Source of the DNA: Bacillota bacterium
Lineage (GTDB): Bacteria > Bacillota > Clostridia > Acetivibrionales > DTU013
Reading direction: 5' to 3'
Length of the DNA: 64,000 bases
Assembly: GCA_023399355.1 (NCBI GenBank)
Contig: JAEWQC010000294.1
Coordinates: forward strand, 13,289-77,288
Shown here piece by piece: positions 37,112-43,889 of this stretch (positions are counted from its first letter, which is position 1; every line of letters starts with the position of its first letter). Made by a program: the position numbers and the translations under genes. Under the pieces are notes generated by a model that was given only the letters and a program-made list of their open reading frames with translations, made no database searches and was not told the DNA's origin.

Positions 37112-39244
37112 GTGAAACTGAAACAAGCGAAAGATATGAAATGCAAAATTATTAGAGACAATGTTCATGGTTATGTAAATATTCCAGAGATTATTTTTGA
37201 TGAAATTATTGATACCCCAGTTTTCCAGCGTCTTAGGAGAATTGAACAAACAAGTATGAGAGCATTATATCCTTGTGCTCACCATGATAGATTTATACAC
37301 TCTATTGGGGTATATTATCTTGGATGTAAAGCAATAAATGGTTTACTAAGAAATTTATCCTCATATAATCTAGAGATTGATGAATCTTTTTGGGAAACTT
37401 ATAGATTATTATTTTCATTAGCCTGTTTACTACATGATTGTGCGCATGCTCCATTTTCTCATAGTTTCGAATATGCATATATTGATCAAAATAACGATGC
37501 TGATGTAAAAGAAAAAAAAGAACGATTGTTAGATTCCATGTTATTTAATTCAGCGTTAATGAATAAACGATCAAAGAAATATAAACGTTTTGTTGATTCC
37601 ACGAAACTCGATGTTGAAAAATATTTTAGTAAAAAAATTTCTCCTCATGAAATGGCGAGTGCTATTATTGTATCAGAATATTTTAAAAATCCAATAAAGA
37701 ATGTTATTAAAGCAATACTGAATTTAGAGGTTGATGATTATACCATTATGGAATTTATACAATTTATTCAACGAGCAATAATGGGCTTAGACTATACTTT
37801 TGATGATGACTCAAAGAATGTAAATATTTATACAGACAAAGAATATAGACGAAGAAATTTCAAAAATTGCTTAATCCATTTACTAAATTTCAAAAGTTTT
37901 GATGTGGATAAATTAGATTATATTGTTCGCGATTCATTTCAATCAGGAACTGATAATATGTCTGTAGATATAGAAAGAATTCTTGGAGCGCTAGCTATAG
38001 TTGAAATTCATATATTTAAAGATTTTGTAAATATTGAAGAACTAGATCTGTACAATTCTATATATTTTAGTGATTGTCAAAATGGATCACTTGGTAGTGT
38101 ACCAGAAACACTAAGTGAGTGTTCATTAAAATTAAAAGGAGTAAAACTTTCTGGAGACTTTATCGGATCAATAAAGATTCGAGGGATTGACAGTAACTTA
38201 AATAGAGAGACCGGCCAAGGACTTAGCTCAGGACTTCATATTTTTAAAAAAGTAGAACATATTGATGCACATATTATTGATGGAGAAATGAAAGGGAATT
38301 ATATTGGAACCGTAGAGATTTATACACGTGGTAATGAAGAAAATTCAATTGATGGAACCTTATATTCAAAGTTGTCCGGAAAAATTAAAGGAACGATTGT
38401 AGGCTCATTAAAAAAGCCAATTAAGGGAGATACTATATTAGAGATAGGATATAAAAAGAATGCTTTAAACATCATAGAGGATACGTTAATTGCACGAAAT
38501 CGCTTATACTTATGGATTTATGCACATCATACAGTAACTTATAATGACTATGCTTTGAGACGTGCTGTATTAACGGCTATTTTAGGTAATTCCTTTAATA
38601 GTTTAGCTCCGCTAGAGCGGATAAAGGAAGCTGACAATCTACTGCGAAGGAAAATTAACATTAACAATCTTATAGATCAAGAATCTGAAAATTATTTAGT
38701 AGAAGATGGAGATTTGCTTAAGAGCATAAAAGAAAGCTTTTCTACTCATGGTAGTGATAATAACGAATACGAACTGGAATGGTTAACGCGCAAGCATAAG
38801 TATGCAGTTTGGAAGAATTATGCTGAATACAATATGTATTTTTCCAATTTAAATGATGAGGAAAGGATTTACTTATGGGAGTTATTATTTAATGAATATG
38901 CTAAGATTAATGATAAGAATTTCATTAATGTTAAAGAGGCCACTAGTTTCGAATATAATCATTCAATTTTAAAATCGTTTAGTGTAGTTTTCCCAGAAAA
39001 CGATTGTGAATATGTGTGGATAAAGCCAGCAGGTATAAAACTAGAAGAAATGAATGCTAACCACACTTATATATTGCTTGCAGATAAAACTGTGAAAAGA
39101 TTAAAGGATGTACTAATCCAAGTCAAAACAACAGAACAGTATGCTGATGATAATTTTTTCTATCTATATACTTCTGTAGAGCTGTCTTATGATGAAAAAC
39201 TGTTATTGATTAGTTCGCTAAAACAAAAAGTTAGAAATAAATAG
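37112..39244 (+). CDS. SAMHD1-like HD-domain protein with beta insertion
   Basis: A 710-residue protein. The N-terminal half matches deoxynucleotide triphosphohydrolases of the SAMHD1/YdhJ type: VFQRLRRIEQ, HHDRFIHS (about 57-63), LLHDCAHAPFSH (about 106-117, the HD metal site) and FDVDKLDYIVRD. Residues about 345-455 form a Gly-rich beta insertion with three related units (LKGVKLSGDFIGS, GEMKGNYIGT, SGKIKGTIVGS). The C-terminal part is of unknown fold. It is co-transcribed with the radical SAM gene. dNTP hydrolysis is plausible but unproven. Confidence 0.75.
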   Translation: MKLKQAKDMKCKIIRDNVHGYVNIPEIIFDEIIDTPVFQRLRRIEQTSMRALYPCAHHDRFIHSIGVYYLGCKAINGLLRNLSSYNLEIDESFWETYRLLFSLACLLHDCAHAPFSHSFEYAYIDQNNDADVKEKKERLLDSMLFNSALMNKRSKKYKRFVDSTKLDVEKYFSKKISPHEMASAIIVSEYFKNPIKNVIKAILNLEVDDYTIMEFIQFIQRAIMGLDYTFDDDSKNVNIYTDKEYRRRNFKNCLIHLLNFKSFDVDKLDYIVRDSFQSGTDNMSVDIERILGALAIVEIHIFKDFVNIEELDLYNSIYFSDCQNGSLGSVPETLSECSLKLKGVKLSGDFIGSIKIRGIDSNLNRETGQGLSSGLHIFKKVEHIDAHIIDGEMKGNYIGTVEIYTRGNEENSIDGTLYSKLSGKIKGTIVGSLKKPIKGDTILEIGYKKNALNIIEDTLIARNRLYLWIYAHHTVTYNDYALRRAVLTAILGNSFNSLAPLERIKEADNLLRRKININNLIDQESENYLVEDGDLLKSIKESFSTHGSDNNEYELEWLTRKHKYAVWKNYAEYNMYFSNLNDEERIYLWELLFNEYAKINDKNFINVKEATSFEYNHSILKSFSVVFPENDCEYVWIKPAGIKLEEMNANHTYILLADKTVKRLKDVLIQVKTTEQYADDNFFYLYTSVELSYDEKLLLISSLKQKVRNK

Positions 39245-39259
39245 AGCCAATCTGTATTC

Positions 39260-39745
39260 CTATTTATCAAAGGCTAGATATTTATTTTTGTATGTTTTTT
39301 CGTAGGTAATTTCTTTTCCGAACCAATTTAGCGGAATAAAAGTATCTGCATCTTTTCTATTGTCAAATTCTACTTCTGCAGTAATTAGGTCAGAATATTT
39401 CCCCTTAAAGATATCAATTTCTATAGTTAATTTAGTATTGGATTTATACTTATCTTCATTCATAATTTCCATATAATATCTGTCTTTATGGATTAATTCG
39501 CTAATAATGTTAGTAAATAACCTTTCAAACAAATCCCTTGTTATTTCTATTTCAAATTCCTCTCTTTCTAAATCTCCAGTTGATTTAATTGTTAGAAAAT
39601 AGGAACTACTATTTTCTTCAACCTTCTGCCTAATCCTTATCTCGGGGTCTTTAGATATATACCCTTGTATAATTGTTGAAGTTCTTAGTGCTGATATATC
39701 TGGAAGTGAATCTTTATCTACTAAAAACTTACGCTCAATTTCCAT
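39260..39745 (-). CDS. CYTH-domain phosphohydrolase/cyclase-like protein
   Basis: A 161-residue CYTH protein beginning MEIERKF, the ExExK triphosphate-binding motif. It has further conserved R-R (RIRQK), K (LTIKS) and E-E strands of the tunnel fold. CYTH enzymes cleave triphosphates or make cyclic nucleotides; length fits the small bacterial phosphatase type. The start is ATG 39745 after AGGAGG. It follows the repressor on the same strand and meets the HD gene tail to tail. Confidence 0.82.
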   Translation of the reverse strand: MEIERKFLVDKDSLPDISALRTSTIIQGYISKDPEIRIRQKVEENSSSYFLTIKSTGDLEREEFEIEITRDLFERLFTNIISELIHKDRYYMEIMNEDKYKSNTKLTIEIDIFKGKYSDLITAEVEFDNRKDADTFIPLNWFGKEITYEKTYKNKYLAFDK

Positions 39746-39788
39746 ATTTAACAGTCCTCCTAAATAGGTGATGAAACTAAACTTTTTT

Positions 39789-40118
39789 TTAGCTTTTCTT
39801 CCTTGCCTTAATGCCAGCAATTAAAGCGTTAATATATGCAATATCCTCATCACTGAGGCCGGAGGTGTCAAGGTTGTGGTAGGCTTTTGTTTCAATTCGG
39901 GATTCTTGGTGGTTATAGGTGTCGGATCGGCTGAGCAGATAGTCGGTTGATACTGCAAAAAAGTCAGCAATTAAATTAAGAGTTTCTTTATCAGGGAATC
40001 TTACATCAGTCTCGTATTTTGATACAGCTGAGTATGAAATATTAAGTTTGCTTGCCAACTCTTCTCTACTTAAGTCAGCTTTTTCTCTAAGGGCTTTCAG
40101 CCTATTTCCGAAACTCAT
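39789..40118 (-). CDS. Phage repressor (HTH-XRE)
   Basis: A 109-residue CI-like protein with an N-terminal helix-turn-helix (LSREELASKLNISYSAVSKYETDVRFPDKETL) and a short C-terminal tail with SGLSDEDIAYINALI. It faces away from the early genes across a region full of TGGAC/GTCCA operators. It is likely the target of the ImmA-type peptidase. Confidence 0.85.
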   Translation of the reverse strand: MSFGNRLKALREKADLSREELASKLNISYSAVSKYETDVRFPDKETLNLIADFFAVSTDYLLSRSDTYNHQESRIETKAYHNLDTSGLSDEDIAYINALIAGIKARKKS

Positions 40119-40153
40119 AATTCATCACCTCGTGATATAGTATAGCACATATT

Positions 40154-40254
40154 GTCCAATCATCATTATATTTTGGACGTATTGTGAAATTAGCTGTTGA
40201 CATTGGACTTAGTGTCCACTATAATGAAAGTTAGTTATTGGACATAGCGTCCAA
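40154..40254. promoter_or_regulatory. Early promoter with repressor operators
   Basis: TTGACA (40197-40202), 17 bases and TATAAT (40220-40225) form a full-consensus rightward promoter. The palindrome TGGAC-TTAGT-GTCCA (40204-40218) lies exactly inside its spacer. A second, TTGGAC-ATAGC-GTCCAA (40238-40254), lies just downstream before the next gene. Single half-sites occur at 40154-40160 (GTCCAAT) and 40174-40178 (TGGAC), nearer the leftward repressor promoter. Confidence 0.8.
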
Positions 40255-40269
40255 ATTGGAGGTGGATAG

Positions 40270-40524
40270 ATGCGCTTATATTTAAAAGGACTTCGCATAC
40301 AAAGTGATCTTACAGTTTCTGAAATGGCCGAAAAACTTGGTGTTTCAGAGTCGTTCTATTATAAAATTGAAAGCGGAGTTCGAAATCCAACTATAAGCTT
40401 AGCTAAACAAATTTGTGACATTTTGGGTGGAAATGTGGAGAGGATTTTTTTTGCTCACAATATGGACGATGTGTCCAAAAATATAAGTAGTACAACCGAT
40501 GATTCGACGCAGAAAGTGAGTTGA
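40270..40524 (+). CDS. HTH-XRE regulator, Cro-like
   Basis: An 84-residue protein with one XRE helix-turn-helix (LTVSEMAEKLGVSESFYYKIESGVRNPTI). It is the first gene of the rightward transcript and sits where Cro is found in lambda-like switches. GGAGGTGG precedes ATG 40270. It overlaps the next gene by 4 bases. Confidence 0.85.
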   Translation: MRLYLKGLRIQSDLTVSEMAEKLGVSESFYYKIESGVRNPTISLAKQICDILGGNVERIFFAHNMDDVSKNISSTTDDSTQKVS

Positions 40525-40775
40525 TTCCGATGAAGATTCCAATTAAAAACCGAATTCAGATGCTTCGCTGTGTACATGACATTGACCAGCAAAAGCTGGC
40601 CGACGACCTCAGAATCACCCGGACATATTTATCAAAGTTGGAGAATCAGAAATTTTCCCCGGGGCCGGGTCTCATAGAAAGGGTTTGCAATTACTTCGGC
40701 AAGGAACTGGGTGAGATTTTCTACATTGAGAAAGGTGAGGGGGTGGATGTCGGTTGCCGGAAACAAAAGGGTTGA
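40521..40775 (+). CDS. Second HTH-XRE protein
   Basis: An 84-residue XRE protein (DIDQQKLADDLRITRTYLSKLENQKFSPGPGLIERVC). Its stop lies inside the next small gene, and its start overlaps the Cro-like gene. Probably a transcription regulator of early genes. Confidence 0.8.
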   Translation: MIPMKIPIKNRIQMLRCVHDIDQQKLADDLRITRTYLSKLENQKFSPGPGLIERVCNYFGKELGEIFYIEKGEGVDVGCRKQKG

Positions 40776-41008
40776 AACAGTACGTGCATACGTTGACGGT
40801 TGACAGGAAAACCGGGGAGCCGTTGTCCGAAACTTTCGAACCTCACCCTGAGGAGCCAGAGATCAGTGATCGGGAGTTCGCTACAAGATTCCTCAGGGCT
40901 TATGTCGGAGATATCGGGAAGTATGTAGACGGGATGCTGAATGAATTTGAGATGCAGGGGAGGGAGAGAACCTCCCAGGACGGGATGCATCGGGCGAAAG
41001 GTGCTTAA
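40754..41008 (+). CDS. Small early phage protein
   Basis: An 84-residue acidic protein starting at TTG 40754, overlapping the previous gene by 22 bases. No recognised domain. ISDREFATRFLRAYVGDIGKYV looks helical. Confidence 0.55.
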   Translation: MPETKGLKQYVHTLTVDRKTGEPLSETFEPHPEEPEISDREFATRFLRAYVGDIGKYVDGMLNEFEMQGRERTSQDGMHRAKGA

Positions 41009-41122
41009 AGAAGGGCATATAGGCGGGAGCGTTTGCTTGTTGCCTTTATTATATTGCCAGAACTGCTGCATGGCTACCTGCATATGCATATGGTTACTTT
41101 ACCGAAGGGAGGTGAATGTAAA

Positions 41123-41632
41123 ATGAAGTTTGGTATTTTGGCAAGACAGGCAAGGCTTGATATCAGTATGCCGTCGAAGGAAGCGGCAGTCAGGCTGCAT
41201 ATAACCCGTCAGACACTTTCTAATATGGAGAGCGGCGAAACGGAGCCCGATCCGCAGAACGTGATTAACATGGTGAAGCTTTACAATGAACCGTCTTTGC
41301 TCAATGCACACTGCCGGCTGAACTGCCCGATCGGAAGCAAGTTGAACTACATGCTCCCGAACAGGATGCCAAGGAACATGACGGTTATAACGGTCAGGAA
41401 CATGAAGGAGTCTGAGGAGCATATCAACTGTCTGAAGAATTTCGCATACGGCAGTGTGTCGGGCAAGGAAAGGCCGCTTTTGAAAAAGGAAGCCAAGGAG
41501 ATTCTGCAGGCAGAGTATTGGATCGAGACATGGAAGGAGCAGATTATCCGGGAGTATGGCCTTGATGAGCTCGAAAGCCTGATCAGGGAAGTCAACTGTG
41601 ATTATATCGATGAGGGTTTGGTTTGTACATAG
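41123..41632 (+). CDS. HTH-domain early phage protein
   Basis: A 169-residue protein with an N-terminal XRE-like helix-turn-helix (KEAAVRLHITRQTLSNMESGETEPDPQNV) and a helical C-terminal half. Start is ATG 41123 behind GGGAGGTG; the frame extends upstream without a ribosome site. Probably regulatory. Confidence 0.7.
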   Translation: MKFGILARQARLDISMPSKEAAVRLHITRQTLSNMESGETEPDPQNVINMVKLYNEPSLLNAHCRLNCPIGSKLNYMLPNRMPRNMTVITVRNMKESEEHINCLKNFAYGSVSGKERPLLKKEAKEILQAEYWIETWKEQIIREYGLDELESLIREVNCDYIDEGLVCT

Positions 41633-41647
41633 GAAGGGGGAGACGCC

Positions 41648-41761
41648 ATGTCGGTCGGACTTGCACGTAAATTGAACAGGCTCGGTTACAGTGTTTCCCA
41701 TGACGGGGACAAGGGCTGGATTATTGTTAGAAAAGAAAAAGCAGCTTTGGAAAGCCGCTAA
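41648..41761 (+). CDS. Very small early phage protein
   Basis: A 37-residue frame, ATG 41648 after AGGAAGGGGG. It is basic and ends in ALESR. No family recognised; supported by its strong ribosome site and tight spacing. Confidence 0.5.
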   Translation: MSVGLARKLNRLGYSVSHDGDKGWIIVRKEKAALESR

Positions 41762-41839
41762 AAGGGTTACTTAAATAATAACAAATATGTAGCATCGTGT
41801 CAAATATGTTTGTGATTGGTGCATGTGAAAGGAGGGTTT

Positions 41840-42055
41840 ATGGAGGACAAGCTTAAGGAGGTCATTCTTGCCGCCCTCGCAATAAAGCTGGACTGTCCGG
41901 TCGAGGTCACTTCGGCAGAATGGGAGACGGCCAGGGTGGAGACATTGAATGATATTTATTGCAACAAGGTATGCAGCCTGAGGGACACACCGCTCGACTA
42001 TTTCATCAATACCATGGTGACGATGCTGGCGGTCATGAAACGGATTGCTGCGTGA
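41840..42055 (+). CDS. Small early phage protein
   Basis: A 71-residue, mostly helical protein starting at ATG 41840 after AAAGGAGGG. The segment PLDYFINTMVTMLAVMKRIAA is amphipathic. No family recognised. Confidence 0.6.
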   Translation: MEDKLKEVILAALAIKLDCPVEVTSAEWETARVETLNDIYCNKVCSLRDTPLDYFINTMVTMLAVMKRIAA

Positions 42056-42081
42056 AAATACTAAAGACACAGGGGGTTCAT

Positions 42082-42174
42082 ATGATTCATTGGCTTGCAA
42101 GGATATTCAAGAAGCAATATGGATACAGGATTCAATTACTGGGCTATGACCGCAGGAAGCGGCGGATTCTATAG
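42082..42174 (+). CDS. Very small basic phage protein
   Basis: A 30-residue frame, ATG 42082 after AGGGGG, rich in Lys/Arg and ending RRKRRIL. It is followed by a hairpin. Short, so only weakly supported. Confidence 0.4.
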   Translation: MIHWLARIFKKQYGYRIQLLGYDRRKRRIL

Positions 42175-42179
42175 TTGTT

Positions 42180-42204
42180 GGCCGGACGGCATTGTCCGGC
42201 CTTT
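42180..42204 (+). terminator. Stem-loop with short T run
   Basis: GGCCGGAC (42180-42187) pairs with GTCCGGCC (42194-42201), loop of six, then TTT. A weak terminator or a processing site before the replication gene. Confidence 0.55.
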
Positions 42205-42288
42205 GGCTTATCACCGCACTGGAACATCATTGTACCAATAACCGAAGTTTAACCCGTTTGAAGTTACTTATACGTTGAGAGGGTTGAA

Positions 42289-42930
42289 ATGAACTACATA
42301 ACAGAGATAAACGCCTTCGAGGATTGGCTGGAGACTAATCCGTTGCCTGACACTGCACAATTGATGTGGTACAAGCTTATGTGTATCAACAATAAATGCG
42401 GGTGGCTTGACTGGTTTGACCTGGCTAATACGACGCTCATGGCGAAAATGAATATTTCATCTGAAAAGACCTTGATATCCGTCCGCAACATCTTAATGGA
42501 CAAGGGGCGGATCAGGTACAAGCCCTCCGGCAACAGAAAAAAGGCGGGCAGGTATTCTATTGTTTCCTTCAGGTTTGATGCTTCTACTGTAAAAAATACA
42601 GTAGAAAGGGAAGTACAAATGGAAGTAGAAACGGCAGTAGAAGTGGCAGTAGAAACGGCAGCTTTATATAAACTAAACGAAACTAAACGTAATATATCTC
42701 TTTCTAAAATGCAAAAACAGGCGTACGCGCAGTATGTGACACTCACCGGGGAAGAGCACAACAAGCTGGTCGGTGACTACGGCGTCACGATGGCGGAGCG
42801 GATGATCGAAGTGCTGAACAACTACAAGGGGGCAACCGGCAAGAAGTATAAATCGGATTACCTCGCGATACTGAACTGGGTTGTCGGCAAGGTCGAGGGA
42901 GATATAGCCAAAAGTGTGGATTTTGTGTGA
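42289..42930 (+). CDS. Phage replication initiator, DnaD-like
   Basis: A 213-residue protein with an N-terminal winged-helix part (KCGWLDWFDLANTTLMAKMNISSEKTLISVRNILMDKG), a Val/Glu/Thr/Ala-rich repeat linker (VETAVEVAVETA), and a C-terminal segment (KKYKSDYLAILNWV) typical of DnaD/replisome-organiser proteins. It probably binds the phage origin and loads the host helicase. No separate helicase loader is adjacent. Confidence 0.75.
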   Translation: MNYITEINAFEDWLETNPLPDTAQLMWYKLMCINNKCGWLDWFDLANTTLMAKMNISSEKTLISVRNILMDKGRIRYKPSGNRKKAGRYSIVSFRFDASTVKNTVEREVQMEVETAVEVAVETAALYKLNETKRNISLSKMQKQAYAQYVTLTGEEHNKLVGDYGVTMAERMIEVLNNYKGATGKKYKSDYLAILNWVVGKVEGDIAKSVDFV

Positions 42931-42942
42931 TGGAGGTGTTTT

Positions 42943-43224
42943 ATGAGACCGTGTGATGCTGTTCCAGGGATGAAGGTGTGTATCAATAATCCGGTGCTCC
43001 GGGATATCGACGATAAACTGCTTTACTTGAAGTCGGGTGAGTTTCTGGGATTCGCCGGACGTGTCCCGGACCATAGCGCCCGTAAAGGGAATTACATCTG
43101 CAAGGTCAGGATGGACGACAGAACTGTATTGACTGATTATTTCTACGTAAAGGATTTGGCGCCGGACCACAGGGTGTCGATTGATGATTTGAAAGCGGGT
43201 ACATTGGGGGCGGCGAATGGATAA
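42943..43224 (+). CDS. Hypothetical early phage protein
   Basis: A 93-residue, beta-rich protein after the initiator gene. ATG 42943 follows GGAGGTG. It overlaps the next gene by 8 bases. No family recognised. Confidence 0.6.
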   Translation: MRPCDAVPGMKVCINNPVLRDIDDKLLYLKSGEFLGFAGRVPDHSARKGNYICKVRMDDRTVLTDYFYVKDLAPDHRVSIDDLKAGTLGAANG

Positions 43225-43539
43225 ATACAAGAGGCATGAAGATTTGTGCAGGCTGTTGAACGAGACGTACAGGGCGAAAAATGAGGCATATGGGGATTCC
43301 TTCGGGAGGACCTTCCGGGAGCTGGGCATTATCAGCGCCGTGACCCGGATGTATGACAAATTCAATAGGGTGAAGGCCCTGGCCACCGGAGCCGAGAACA
43401 GGATGAAAGCCTGAGGGACACGCTTCTGGATATGGCGAACTACTGCATGATGACAGTGATTGAGATGGAGAGCGCTGAAATAGAGGGGGATTCGCATTAT
43501 GAACGAGAAGCGGCTATTAGCGAAAATAAATCGGCTTAA
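43217..43539 (+). pseudogene. Nmad1/DUF1599-like gene with a -1 frameshift
   Basis: The first 65 codons (CRLLNETYRAKNEAYGDSFGRTFRELGIISAVTRMYDKFNRV) match the start of nucleotide-modification-associated DUF1599 proteins. The frame stops at 43414. From 43408 the -1 frame continues with SLRDTLLDMANYCMMTVIEM, the expected family ending, to a stop at 43539. The gene is either broken or needs a -1 shift at GAAAGC near 43405-43410; no strong slippery heptamer is seen. Confidence 0.6.
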
Positions 43540-43660
43540 TAAGCAAATGAATGATGAACGCAAAAAGCTTGAAGATGAAGGGTATCAGGTGATTTCGGTA
43601 TATAACAAGAGTACCAACAAGGACGAACTGAAGCTCGTGAAAAAAGCTGAATGCATTTGA
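43499..43660 (+). CDS. Small charged phage protein
   Basis: A 53-residue, helical, Lys-rich protein. ATG 43499 follows AGGGGGA. It overlaps the tail of the frameshifted gene. No family recognised. Confidence 0.5.
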   Translation: MNEKRLLAKINRLNKQMNDERKKLEDEGYQVISVYNKSTNKDELKLVKKAECI

Positions 43661-43670
43661 AGGTGAAGAT

Positions 43671-43832
43671 ATGCTTGGATATTTGGATTTTGTTTATACG
43701 CCGGATGGGCGGTTCGGGATGATCCTGGCTTATAGCTCGGAAAATCATAAGTACAGGGTTGTCTTTAACTGGTGCAAGAACAATGAGACTTCGGAGTATT
43801 TTTTCAAGGAAGATTTGAAGGCTGTGGTGTGA
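43671..43832 (+). CDS. Small phage protein
   Basis: A 53-residue, probably beta-rich protein (LGYLDFVYTPDGRFGMILAY...) with ATG 43671 after AGGTGA. No family recognised. Confidence 0.5.
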   Translation: MLGYLDFVYTPDGRFGMILAYSSENHKYRVVFNWCKNNETSEYFFKEDLKAVV

Positions 43833-43889
43833 ATGGGAAGCACAGGATGATGTTTTGATGAGGAAATGGAGCAATAGGGGTGTCAGGAG

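Noticed and set aside
39260..39745. CYTH protein as a CBASS-type signal synthase
   Set aside because: CYTH folds are unrelated to CD-NTases, and no effector with a cap-type sensor is adjacent; only a general triphosphate role is supported.
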